A stretch of 64,000 nt of DNA from Muribaculaceae bacterium (lineage in GTDB: Bacteria; Bacteroidota; Bacteroidia; Bacteroidales; Muribaculaceae), in assembly GCA_022510385.1 (NCBI GenBank), contig JAFLTQ010000004.1:105859-169858 (forward strand). The letters run 5' to 3'. Below are positions 26,633 to 35,097 of this stretch, piece by piece. Both the position numbers and the translations under genes were made by a program. A model generated the notes under the pieces. It made no database searches. It was not told where the DNA came from and saw only the letters and a list, made by a program, of their open reading frames with translations. Numbering within the stretch: position 1 is the stretch's first letter; the number at the start of each line of letters is the position of its first letter.

Positions 26633-27688
26633 ATGGCATTGACACCGACACTACAGAGAGATTTAAGCGACTTCACCAAGTCTTTTCCCTTTGAAAAAGA
26701 ATTGAAGGGGAAATCGGTATTGGTGACAGGGGCCACAGGGTTAATCGGGTCTTTGCTTATCAGGGCATTATTGGAATTGCGCGAAAAGAGAGGAGTGGAT
26801 TGTCGTATTGTGGGAGTAGCGAGAAATCCAGAGAAGGTAAATGCACTCTTCGGGAATCAAAAAGTGGAATGGTTTGCGAATGTAAACCTCGAGGATGGAG
26901 AATTCCCTGATGTTGAGAATGTGGATTATATAATTCATTGCGCGTCGCCAACTGCATCTGCTTATTTTGTGACCCATCCGGTTGAAACTTATCTTTCAAC
27001 AATTGAAGGGACTCGCTCTGTGATGGAATATGCAGTCAAGAGAAAAGTCAAGAGTGTAGTCTATCTTTCCTCTTTGGAATATTATGGAGTTGTCAATGAT
27101 GATCGGGAAATCATAGAGAACGATCTCGGGGTGATAGATCCTTACGATGTCAGAAGTTCATATTCATTAGGGAAAAGGGTGGCTGAGAGTCTATGTCATG
27201 CCTATTGGAAAGAGTATGGAGTCCCGGTGAAAGTGGCGCGCCTTACTCAGGTTTTCGGAGCCGGCATTATGGAGCACGACAACCGGGTTTTCGCTCAGTT
27301 CGCGAAGAGTTCACTAAAAGGAGAGGATATAGTTCTTCATACAGAGGGATTAAGCTCAAAACCATACTGTTACACTATTGATGCGCTCGACGCTATATTC
27401 CATATTCTCTTCAAAGGGGAAGATGGAGAAGCTTACAATGTGGCAAATCCTGACACCTATACCAGTATCCGTGAATTCGCGGGGATGGTGCAGTCGGAAT
27501 TTAATCCCGGCAGGGATGTTGTGGTGGAATTGGATTCAACGCGTGGTTATGCACCCGACACATTCCTGAGGTTGAATGTCGACAAGCTTAAGGGATTGGG
27601 ATGGCAGCCGCGTCACACTCTTAAAGAGATGATGGCAAAATTATTAGAATATATAAAAGTCGATTGGTCTGAGGCTAATTGCAAATAA
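26633..27688 (+). CDS. NAD-dependent epimerase/dehydratase (extended SDR)
   Basis: 351 residues. Rossmann motif VTGATGLIGS at 31-40 (G-x2-G-x2-G) and catalytic YSLGK with Y177 and K181. The middle has the SSLEYYGV stretch expected before the Tyr in sugar-nucleotide dehydratases and epimerases. Closest in layout to dTDP-glucose 4,6-dehydratase or UDP-glucuronate decarboxylase type enzymes; the substrate is unknown. It lies 21 bases after the cytidylyltransferase and two bases before inositol-phosphate synthase, so it may alter the activated alcohol or sugar made by its neighbours. Confidence 0.87.
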   Translation: MALTPTLQRDLSDFTKSFPFEKELKGKSVLVTGATGLIGSLLIRALLELREKRGVDCRIVGVARNPEKVNALFGNQKVEWFANVNLEDGEFPDVENVDYIIHCASPTASAYFVTHPVETYLSTIEGTRSVMEYAVKRKVKSVVYLSSLEYYGVVNDDREIIENDLGVIDPYDVRSSYSLGKRVAESLCHAYWKEYGVPVKVARLTQVFGAGIMEHDNRVFAQFAKSSLKGEDIVLHTEGLSSKPYCYTIDALDAIFHILFKGEDGEAYNVANPDTYTSIREFAGMVQSEFNPGRDVVVELDSTRGYAPDTFLRLNVDKLKGLGWQPRHTLKEMMAKLLEYIKVDWSEANCK

Positions 27689-27689
27689 T

Positions 27690-28997
27690 ATGGAAAATAC
27701 AAATATAGAACCAGCAACAGGAAAACTCGGGGTCATGGTGGTAGGCCTCGGCGCAGTTGCGTCAACATTTATCGCCGGAGTTCTTTTGGTGAGAAAGGGA
27801 CTGGGGAAACCAATCGGTTCCATGACCCAATATGATAAGATCCGAGTGGGAGAAGGAGAGAATAAAAAATATCTGAAATATGATGAGATAGTTTCTCTTG
27901 CCTCACTTGATGATTTAGTGTTCGGAGCCTGGGATGCATATCCGGTGAATGCTTTTGAATCGGCCATAAATGCAGAAGTACTCAAGGCTAAGGATATTCT
28001 GAAGGTGCAAAAAGAACTTGAGGAAATAAAGCCCTATCCGGCAGCCTTCGATAAGGATTATGTTGCGCGTATCGATGGCGACAATGTGAAAACGGCGAAA
28101 AACCGTTGGGATATGACTAATCAGTTGCGTGAAGATATCCGTCGGTTCAAAGAAGAGAAAGGGGTAGAGCGCGTTGTAGTTCTATGGGCTGCATCCACAG
28201 AAGCCTATATCCCGGTTGATATGAGCGTGCATGGTTCCCTTGAGTCATTGGAATCAGCTATGAAAAGCGATTCCAAAGAGAAGGTGTCTCCTTCAATGTG
28301 TTATGCCTACGCAGCCATTGCTGAAGGGTGTCCCTTCGTAATGGGAGCTCCCAACACAACTGTTGATATCCCTGCTATGTGGGAATTTGCAGAAAAAATG
28401 AGAGTGCCTATTGCCGGAAAGGATTTCAAAACCGGTCAGACATTGGTGAAGTCGGGATTTGCTCCAATTTTAGGAGTGAGATGCTTGGGTCTCAATGGAT
28501 GGTTTTCTACCAATATCCTTGGCAACAGGGATGGTCTTGTGCTTGATGAACCGGCTAATTTCCGTACAAAAGAGGTGAGCAAGCTCTCAACGCTTGAAAG
28601 TATCCTTGTGGCTGATACCCAGCCGGATCTTTATGAGGATTATTGCCATAAGGTGAGAATAAACTATTATCCGCCTCGTAAGGATAATAAAGAGAGCTGG
28701 GATAATATCGATATTTTCGGATGGCTCGGTTATCCGATGCAGATAAAGATTAATTTCCTATGTCGTGATTCAATCCTTGCAGCCCCTCTCTGTCTGGATC
28801 TTGTTTTGCTGATAGATATGGCTCAAAGAGCGGGGAAATTTGGCATCCAGAGATTCCTGAGCTTTTTCATGAAGCGTCCGATGCATGATTACACCAAAAA
28901 CGAAACCCCGGTAAATAATCTGTTCCAGCAATATATAATGCTCAAGAACGAATTAAGAAGGCTCGGAGGATATAAGGCTGATGAACCGATAGATTAG
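27690..28997 (+). CDS. Inositol-3-phosphate synthase
   Basis: 435 residues, normal for bacterial and archaeal enzymes. It converts glucose 6-phosphate to 1D-myo-inositol 3-phosphate with internal NAD. Motifs seen are the NAD-binding VVGLGAVASTFIAG (about 12-25), PIAGKDFKTGQT with active-site lysines, and GWFSTNILGNRDG. In Bacteroides this enzyme feeds inositol lipids; I recall a B. thetaiotaomicron locus pairing it with phosphatidylinositol-phosphate synthase and phosphatase (memory, not checked). As the last gene of the cluster it is the strongest reason to read the cluster as inositol-lipid synthesis. Confidence 0.95.
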   Translation: MENTNIEPATGKLGVMVVGLGAVASTFIAGVLLVRKGLGKPIGSMTQYDKIRVGEGENKKYLKYDEIVSLASLDDLVFGAWDAYPVNAFESAINAEVLKAKDILKVQKELEEIKPYPAAFDKDYVARIDGDNVKTAKNRWDMTNQLREDIRRFKEEKGVERVVVLWAASTEAYIPVDMSVHGSLESLESAMKSDSKEKVSPSMCYAYAAIAEGCPFVMGAPNTTVDIPAMWEFAEKMRVPIAGKDFKTGQTLVKSGFAPILGVRCLGLNGWFSTNILGNRDGLVLDEPANFRTKEVSKLSTLESILVADTQPDLYEDYCHKVRINYYPPRKDNKESWDNIDIFGWLGYPMQIKINFLCRDSILAAPLCLDLVLLIDMAQRAGKFGIQRFLSFFMKRPMHDYTKNETPVNNLFQQYIMLKNELRRLGGYKADEPID

Positions 28998-29044
28998 TTT
29001 TGGGTTAAAAATTTTGCCGACATTGAAATTGATATAATATAAGA

Positions 29045-29719
29045 GTGAGGATAGATTTCATAACAGTATTGCCCGAGATGTTTGATTCCGTCTTGGGCAC
29101 TTCCATTCTTAAGCGAGTGCAGACAAAAGGGCTTGCACAACTTGTGGTGCACAATCTGCGGGATTATACTGATGACGCCTACAGGAAAGTGGATGACTAT
29201 CCCTTTGGAGGAGAAGCGGGCATGGTGATGAAAATAGAGCCGGTTGACCGTTGCATATCCTTTTTGCGGGAACAAAGGGATTATGACGAGGTGATCTTTA
29301 CTTCCCCTGACGGAGAAACATTCAATCAGCAGATTGCCAACCGGATGTCGATGCTGGAAAATATTATAATTCTATGCGGCCACTATAAAGGAGTAGACTA
29401 TCGTATCCGAGAGCACCTTGTCACCCGGGAAATTTCCATAGGAGATTATGTGCTGACCGGAGGTGAGCTTCCTGCCATGGTGATGGCGGATGCTATTTTA
29501 AGGTTGCTGCCGGGAGCTATTGGAGATGAACAATCTGCTCTCTCAGATTCTTTCCAGGATAATCTTCTTGCTCCTCCGATTTATACTCGTCCGGCCGATT
29601 ATAAGGGTTGGAAAGTGCCCGAGATTCTTCTCTCAGGCCATGAAGCAAAGATCTCAGAGTGGCGCCATGAGCAATCTCTTTCTCGCACTCAACGTCTTCG
29701 TCCCGACTTGCTAAAATAA
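29045..29719 (+). CDS. trmD: tRNA (guanine-37-N1)-methyltransferase
   Basis: 224 residues starting at GTG (29045); [13 protein letters not shown] is the family start and no ATG is available. SPOUT-class enzyme with the trefoil-knot SAM site at [15 protein letters not shown], and the GFHHxxN-like loop replaced by typical Bacteroidota wording ([10 protein letters not shown]). It methylates G37 next to the anticodon, which prevents frameshifts. The gene is 47 bases after inositol-phosphate synthase and ends at a two-way terminator. Confidence 0.96.
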   Translation: MRIDFITVLPEMFDSVLGTSILKRVQTKGLAQLVVHNLRDYTDDAYRKVDDYPFGGEAGMVMKIEPVDRCISFLREQRDYDEVIFTSPDGETFNQQIANRMSMLENIIILCGHYKGVDYRIREHLVTREISIGDYVLTGGELPAMVMADAILRLLPGAIGDEQSALSDSFQDNLLAPPIYTRPADYKGWKVPEILLSGHEAKISEWRHEQSLSRTQRLRPDLLK

Positions 29720-29744
29720 TTCCAACATTTATGCAATAAGAAAG

Positions 29745-29780
29745 CCCGTTCCTCAATTGTAACGTTAATTGTGGAACGGG
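29745..29780. terminator. Bidirectional terminator hairpin between trmD and the carboxyltransferase gene
   Basis: CCCGTTCC plus CAATT (29745-29758) pairs with AATTG plus GGAACGGG (29767-29780), with one T-T mismatch and an eight-base loop. The genes on either side converge on it. A-rich sequence upstream and T-rich sequence downstream give moderate T tracts for both strands. Confidence 0.7.
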
Positions 29781-29811
29781 TCATTACTTTATCTCCGGAA
29801 GGAGATTAGGT

Positions 29812-31893
29812 TTATTTTCCGGTGATCTTTATATGGATAGTTCCATCGGGAGAAATCGAAATATCCAATGATGAACCCGGAGGCATTTTAAATCCTAAAT
29901 CGTCGGATTTTAAATCGGAGATACGTTTCAGACTTGAAGGAGCTTTCCCGGTTCCACCTTCCACCGGATGCAACGCCCTCGCGGAGTCATACCCTTCAAC
30001 GGGAGCGACTTTCACGCTTTCTATCTTTGGACGATAGGCTGAAGGTTGAGCCGGGGCCTGGCGTGTGACAGTTGCCTCTTCAAACTCTATGAGAGGCTGA
30101 TCCGTTGAGATCACATCACCCTCATTTACAAGCAGACGTTTCACTTTTCCACCCATTTCAGTGGCAAGATCATTCTCCATCTTCATGGCCTCATAGATAA
30201 GCACTACATCCCCGGTCTTTATTTCATCACCCGGTTTTGCTTTAATTGAAATGATAGTGCCACCCATCGGAGCCCGGAATACAGGTCCTTCAAAATTAAT
30301 TGCGGCGGCTGAGGTTGCCGGTTTGTCGTTATTTGCCACCTGATTTTTACCGCTTGCTTCATATTCAGCCTTACGTTTATTTGTAAGATATATCTTTGCT
30401 ACGGCAGGAAGCAACTCAAGGAGCAGATATTCCTCTTCATTTTGGGCAAGTTTCACTCCTCCGAATTGAGGAAGCTCCGGATTCTCAGGCTTTTTATAAG
30501 TGGAGACATCAAAAGGCTTTTCAGCGGAATCGCCGGTGATTTGTTTACGGAAATCAGGATTTATTTCCACCGGAGTCTTCCCATATTCACCTTTCACAAG
30601 AGAGATAAACTGGTTGCTCTTGGTGGTATAATCAGGTTTGCCGTTACGACGGTCTAAAGCTAATGAGACAGCTTGAGAGCCCACAATCTGGCTTGTCGGG
30701 GTAACCAGAGGAACGAGTCCGGCATCACGTCTCACTTTCGGAATGAGGGCCATAGCCTCCTCTATTACATCTTCTGCATTCAGGGCACGAAGGTTGGCAA
30801 CCATGTTGGAATACATTCCGCCGGGCACCTCTGCATTCTTCACTATCTCATTCGGTTTGGGGAATCCGAAATAGGCATCAATCTTATGGCATGCGGCAAG
30901 AAGTTCTTCCTCGCGGTTATTTTTTGCCGCCTCGATGGCCTTGTCGAACTCAGCATCAATTTCTTTTGGCATAGAAGCGTATGCCTCCTCGAAATCTCTC
31001 TGCCATTTATCTTTATTAAGATCGAAATCTGCGAGGGCCTGACGTGCCTCTTTCAAAGCCTCCCTGATTTTGGCAACAGCTGCCATATCAACATCTAACT
31101 CGATTCCTAATTTACGGCAGAAAATATCTACAAGCTCAATAGCCGGAGCTGCCGAACCGCCGCCAAACCACCATATATTCGTATCGACTATATCTACTCC
31201 TTGAATAATTGCTGTCAACACTGAGGCAAGACCATAACCGGGAGTGCAATGTGTATGGAAATCTACCGGCACTTTTAAGGCCTCTTTCAGTTTGGGCATC
31301 AATGAATATATGCGAGAAGGATTCACCAAGCCGGCCATATCTTTGAGAGTCACCATCTGCGCACCGAGCTTCTCCATTTCAACAGCAAGGTTCACAAAAT
31401 ACTCATCGGTGAAGATTTTATCATTCTCCGGGGTTCCTTTTGGATCTATAGTATAGCAGACAGCTGTGTCGGCTATCCCCCCGAGCTCGTTGATCATTTT
31501 TATAGAGCTCTTGATGTTGTCGATGTCATTGAGGGCATCGAAAATCCTCATTATATTAAGACCGTTTTTAATGGCTTCACGATAGAAACCTTCCAAAACG
31601 CTTTCAGGATAAGGAACATATCCGAAAAGATTTCTTCCTCTTGAGAGAGCGCTCAACAGAGATATCCCTTTCATAGCCTTGGAACATTCGCGAAGACGGT
31701 CCCACGGGCTTTCACCAAGATATCTCATAACAGAATCTGGAACTGCGCCACCCCACACTTCCATGATGTAGAAATGAGCATCCTTATAAAGGGGAAGCAA
31801 CTTGTCTATATTCTCTTGTTTGAGACGTGTGGCAAACAGAGACTGCTGTCCATCACGCAGCGTCAGATCTCTTATCTTTAATTTTTTTACCAT
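29812..31893 (-). CDS. Biotin-dependent carboxyltransferase (pyruvate/oxaloacetate type, OadA/PycB-like)
   Basis: 693 residues. The N-terminal HMGL-like TIM barrel starts LTLRDGQQSLFATRL and has the metal-binding HTHC and the catalytic-lysine region TLKDMAG. The conserved carboxylase domain covers about 300-450. A biotinyl domain follows with EAMKMEN, biotin-carrying lysine K571. It moves carboxyl groups between biotin and pyruvate/oxaloacetate. Unusually, 122 residues follow the biotinyl lysine, against about 35 in most biotin proteins; the extra tail contains a short beta-rich segment. No biotin carboxylase or decarboxylase beta/gamma subunit is adjacent, so partners must be encoded elsewhere. 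Single-gene unit on the - strand. Confidence 0.88.
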   Translation of the reverse strand: MVKKLKIRDLTLRDGQQSLFATRLKQENIDKLLPLYKDAHFYIMEVWGGAVPDSVMRYLGESPWDRLRECSKAMKGISLLSALSRGRNLFGYVPYPESVLEGFYREAIKNGLNIMRIFDALNDIDNIKSSIKMINELGGIADTAVCYTIDPKGTPENDKIFTDEYFVNLAVEMEKLGAQMVTLKDMAGLVNPSRIYSLMPKLKEALKVPVDFHTHCTPGYGLASVLTAIIQGVDIVDTNIWWFGGGSAAPAIELVDIFCRKLGIELDVDMAAVAKIREALKEARQALADFDLNKDKWQRDFEEAYASMPKEIDAEFDKAIEAAKNNREEELLAACHKIDAYFGFPKPNEIVKNAEVPGGMYSNMVANLRALNAEDVIEEAMALIPKVRRDAGLVPLVTPTSQIVGSQAVSLALDRRNGKPDYTTKSNQFISLVKGEYGKTPVEINPDFRKQITGDSAEKPFDVSTYKKPENPELPQFGGVKLAQNEEEYLLLELLPAVAKIYLTNKRKAEYEASGKNQVANNDKPATSAAAINFEGPVFRAPMGGTIISIKAKPGDEIKTGDVVLIYEAMKMENDLATEMGGKVKRLLVNEGDVISTDQPLIEFEEATVTRQAPAQPSAYRPKIESVKVAPVEGYDSARALHPVEGGTGKAPSSLKRISDLKSDDLGFKMPPGSSLDISISPDGTIHIKITGK

Positions 31894-31921
31894 TTTATAT
31901 GTTTTTATTCTAATGAGTTTC

Positions 31922-31929
31922 CAAAATTA
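31922..31929 (-). promoter_or_regulatory. Promoter -7 element for the carboxyltransferase gene
   Basis: On the - strand the sequence reads TAATTTTG, an exact -7 match, 28 bases before the ATG. No TTTG lies at the standard distance. Confidence 0.5.
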
Positions 31930-32004
31930 AAATAAAAATTTCTTTTTTATGGGTTATTGCTAAAAAAAACGTTATTTATAAATATATTTCTCAGTTATAT
32001 TATA

Positions 32005-32012
32005 TAATTTTG
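32005..32012 (+). promoter_or_regulatory. Promoter -7 element for the DUF3108-like gene
   Basis: TAATTTTG, exact -7 match, 26 bases before the ATG at 32039. The surrounding gene start region is very AT-rich; no good upstream element is seen. Confidence 0.5.
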
Positions 32013-32038
32013 TAAGGAAAAGCAAAGCGACCATTGAA

Positions 32039-32791
32039 ATGAAAAAAATTTTGATGAAAGCCCTCTTGACGGCTATGATGATAACCGCGTCTATGTCTGC
32101 TAAGGGAGCAGTAACCATTCCTCCCACGGTAATCCCGTATGATGTGAATTATCATTGGGGCATTATAAACGTCAATATAGCTCATGGCACAGTGAAATAT
32201 CAGTGTGACGGTACAAACTTTTCCGGCACTCTGGACGGTGTCAGTATCCCATGGGAGGGTCACGTGATTCTCGTTTCAGACACTCTTCAGGCACAGATGC
32301 TTCCCTCCGAAAAATATAGTCTTGAAAAAATAGATTATCAGTCGGGATGGTATCGTCGACCGAAGGCAAAATATTTCCGTAGCGAAGGTTATGATTCAGC
32401 CAATCCGGAAAATTATAAAACAATTTCTGGAGCAGGGCAGTATGATGCAAGCGACAACTCTATGGAGGCAATTGCCATCACTTCCGACATGATCGGCATG
32501 TATTATTATGCCAATGAGATAGATTTCGAGGAACTTCAGCCTAATCAGGTAATCGAAATCAAGTTAGAGGGAATATATGAGCAGGAGTTGAAAATCACAT
32601 ATCTCGGCAAGGGCTCTTACGAAATAGAAAACACCATATATCCCACCTATAACGTCATGTTTGAATACAACTATCACGGCAAGATGTCGGGTTATCCGGT
32701 GCAGATGCGCATACGGCAGTCAGACAAGCTCCCGATTTTCCTGAGCGCAAGTATTCCGGTCGGAAAGGTGGAAATGATTTATAACCCCTGA
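32039..32791 (+). CDS. Exported DUF3108-like protein
   Basis: 250 residues with a signal peptide (about 1-24, no lipobox). The mature part is beta-rich with many aromatic residues. The opening IPYDVNYHWGIINVNIAHGTV resembles the start of DUF3108 proteins, which are periplasmic or outer-membrane associated and of unknown function. It ends with a strand pair (PVQMRIRQSDKLP) typical of that family. It is followed 46 bases later by luxS; a functional link is not evident. Confidence 0.62.
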   Translation: MKKILMKALLTAMMITASMSAKGAVTIPPTVIPYDVNYHWGIINVNIAHGTVKYQCDGTNFSGTLDGVSIPWEGHVILVSDTLQAQMLPSEKYSLEKIDYQSGWYRRPKAKYFRSEGYDSANPENYKTISGAGQYDASDNSMEAIAITSDMIGMYYYANEIDFEELQPNQVIEIKLEGIYEQELKITYLGKGSYEIENTIYPTYNVMFEYNYHGKMSGYPVQMRIRQSDKLPIFLSASIPVGKVEMIYNP

Positions 32792-32837
32792 AAAAATATA
32801 ACCCCAGGAAAGATTTCTTTCAGAATACGGCTGATTA

Positions 32838-33320
32838 ATGATGAAGAAGATTCCAAGTTTTACAATCGACCATGAGAAACTTTTGAGGGGTATCTACGTG
32901 TCGCGACAGGATGTCACTCCCCATGGAGATGTCATCACTACTTTTGATGTCCGGATGACGGAGCCAAACAGAATGTCTCCCATCTCTCCGGACGCTCTTC
33001 ACACTATTGAACATCTTTCGGCAACTTTCCTGCGTAATCATTCCGAATGGAAAGATAGGGTAGTCTATTGGGGCCCTATGGGATGTTGCACAGGAAATTA
33101 TCTTATATTGCAGGGTAATCTGTCATCCGCAGACATAATCCCTCTTATGCAGGAAACTTTCAGATTCATTGCCGATTTTGAAGGGGAGATTCCGGGAGCT
33201 ACCCCGAAGGATTGCGGAAACTGGAAATTTAATAATTTAAAGGAAGCAAAAGCTGCAGCCCGAATTTTTTTAGAAGAAATTCTTGAAGATCCGAAGGCTG
33301 AAAATCTCGTTTATCCTTAA
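32838..33320 (+). CDS. luxS: S-ribosylhomocysteine lyase
   Basis: 160 residues, normal length. It cleaves S-ribosylhomocysteine to homocysteine and the autoinducer-2 precursor DPD, recycling the by-product of SAM methylation. The metal site is visible as H55-x2-E58-H59 (HTIEH) and the Cys in PKDCGNW. The catalytic cysteine is C83 in GPMGCCTGNY; the next residue, usually Arg or another non-thiol residue, is a second Cys (C84). No pfs/mtn gene is nearby. The first Met is followed by a second one, so either may be used. Confidence 0.95.
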   Translation: MMKKIPSFTIDHEKLLRGIYVSRQDVTPHGDVITTFDVRMTEPNRMSPISPDALHTIEHLSATFLRNHSEWKDRVVYWGPMGCCTGNYLILQGNLSSADIIPLMQETFRFIADFEGEIPGATPKDCGNWKFNNLKEAKAAARIFLEEILEDPKAENLVYP

Positions 33321-33416
33321 TAAATAAAATTCCTCTTACAAGAGTCGCAAAAAATAAGTAATTTTAACACCATATTGTTCAGTATCAAAAAAATATAACA
33401 CCAAAACTTTAAATAT

Positions 33417-33959
33417 ATGAAAAGAAAAACAGGACTACGCGCCATGCTCGCAATGTGTTCATTTGCTGTTATGGCTACTTTCTGTGTTATGCTTCTCAAT
33501 TCATGCGGCGGCTCCAACACTTCAAAGACCGAAGAAAATTCAGCTGAAAAAGTGGATGAAACAGCCTTTAATGCGACTCAACCCGTGGAGAGTGGTCTTT
33601 ATGATGCTGATTATTACGATATCGTAGGAAAGAATTCACGCAAGGGTAGATTTGATGGTCGGATCTATTTCGCATTGAGCCCTGAAATGTCTGCTTTTAA
33701 TGTTTTTGAGAATGGTAACCGCACAAAAATAGATTATACCGACATTCTTCAGAAACCGTTTGAAAAAGGAGACAGCGGCATCTATTGTTCGATCGACCGC
33801 AAGGATAATCCTGTGACCCTTGTGGCTGATTCCACCTACGTATTGACTTTCATTCATAACGCTGACACGGTATCAATCGGTTTCAATCCGAAACCACGCC
33901 ACACCGCGACAGCTGTAGAAGTGCTTGAAAAGATTAACGAAAGAAAAGAGAAGAAATAA
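33417..33959 (+). CDS. Lipoprotein of unknown function
   Basis: 180 residues. The signal peptide is rather long and ends in a lipobox (LLNSC, C30). A short linker rich in S, T, E and K is followed by a compact beta-rich domain (about 55-160), then a charged helical tail (EVLEKINERKEKK). No known family recognised. It lies 37 bases before the potassium channel gene on the same strand and may be cotranscribed with it. A TAATTTTA at about 33360 is one base off the -7 consensus. Confidence 0.7.
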   Translation: MKRKTGLRAMLAMCSFAVMATFCVMLLNSCGGSNTSKTEENSAEKVDETAFNATQPVESGLYDADYYDIVGKNSRKGRFDGRIYFALSPEMSAFNVFENGNRTKIDYTDILQKPFEKGDSGIYCSIDRKDNPVTLVADSTYVLTFIHNADTVSIGFNPKPRHTATAVEVLEKINERKEKK

Positions 33960-33995
33960 GAACCTCTTTCAAAAATCGGGGAAAGTTTAGGGAGC

Positions 33996-35045
33996 ATGAG
34001 GTACACACTGTCACAACACTTGACACATTTCTTCCACGTGGTTTCAAATATCAGACCTGTGGTATGGATTGGGCTGTATGTATGTGTGACTCCTATTTTC
34101 GCTCTCATATATTGGGCACTCCCCGATTGGCAATTCCGGATACCTGATGCAGAGCCCACCAACTACGGGTCGTGGCTTTATTACAGCATCGTCACAATCA
34201 CGACCTTGGGTTTCGGAGATTATACTCCGGCGCATGGTGCAGCGCAGGCAGTGACCGCAGTGGAGGTGATGTGTGGACTTATATTTCTCGGTCTTTTCCT
34301 GAATGCGGTGGGAGCAATGAAGTCGGAGATAGATGTGGAATCGGAGATTGAAAAGCAAAAGGCTATCCATCAGGCTTTTGAAAATGATAAATTGCTCAAG
34401 TCGGTGCCTATGATCCTCAATTCGCTCAATGTATTCTTGACATATTGCTATGCCGTGACAACCCCTCTGAAAAATAGAGTCGGGAAATATAGCGGAGCTC
34501 AAGAGTATAGTGCCGGTAAGGATAATTATGGCGATGAGTTAGCGGATATTAAGTATAATCCGGATTTCAAAATCAGGGATATGGCAGATATGTTTTCGCC
34601 TACCGGGCTTCCATTTGATCCGACAGATATGCCTGCCGTGGGAAGATTAATGCATAGTGCAGCTCAGACAAGCTTGACTCTCGATTCGTTGCAGCAGCGC
34701 GTTGATCTGACTCTCTGGCCGGCTCTCTTGGAAAACTGTTTTGCATTCGTGGCTAATTACCAGATGTTTGCGAATACGGATGTCATGTTTCGTAATCCGG
34801 AACATATAGTGCTTTTGGGTGATGATTCGAATAATAAAGATACAGTGAAGACACTGAGAGAAAAGATAGCCGGATGGAATCCGGAAGAAGACATAACATT
34901 GGATCCGGATCTCAAATCTGTGGCAGAGCTTTATACTTTTATTAAAAGTAATGCCGAGATAGCTCAGAGAATCGAAACGCTTCTGACCGAAGAAAGCTCA
35001 AAACAGCATCAAACTCAAGATTTAACTCAGGTGAGTTTAGCATAA
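33996..35045 (+). CDS. Two-TM potassium channel protein
   Basis: 349 residues. TM1 is at about 23-43, a pore helix and selectivity filter TLGFGD at 70-75 (the K+ channel TVGYGD signature with Phe in place of Tyr), and TM2 at about 84-106. The rest, some 240 residues, is a cytoplasmic domain with no RCK/Rossmann motif that I can see. Its role is probably K+ flux across the inner membrane; the gating ligand is unknown. The long C-terminal region has no clear homology to common regulators. Confidence 0.85.
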   Translation: MRYTLSQHLTHFFHVVSNIRPVVWIGLYVCVTPIFALIYWALPDWQFRIPDAEPTNYGSWLYYSIVTITTLGFGDYTPAHGAAQAVTAVEVMCGLIFLGLFLNAVGAMKSEIDVESEIEKQKAIHQAFENDKLLKSVPMILNSLNVFLTYCYAVTTPLKNRVGKYSGAQEYSAGKDNYGDELADIKYNPDFKIRDMADMFSPTGLPFDPTDMPAVGRLMHSAAQTSLTLDSLQQRVDLTLWPALLENCFAFVANYQMFANTDVMFRNPEHIVLLGDDSNNKDTVKTLREKIAGWNPEEDITLDPDLKSVAELYTFIKSNAEIAQRIETLLTEESSKQHQTQDLTQVSLA

Positions 35046-35097
35046 AGAGAATGTTAATTTGAAAAGTATATTTATTTAACCAAATAATTATAAAGTT

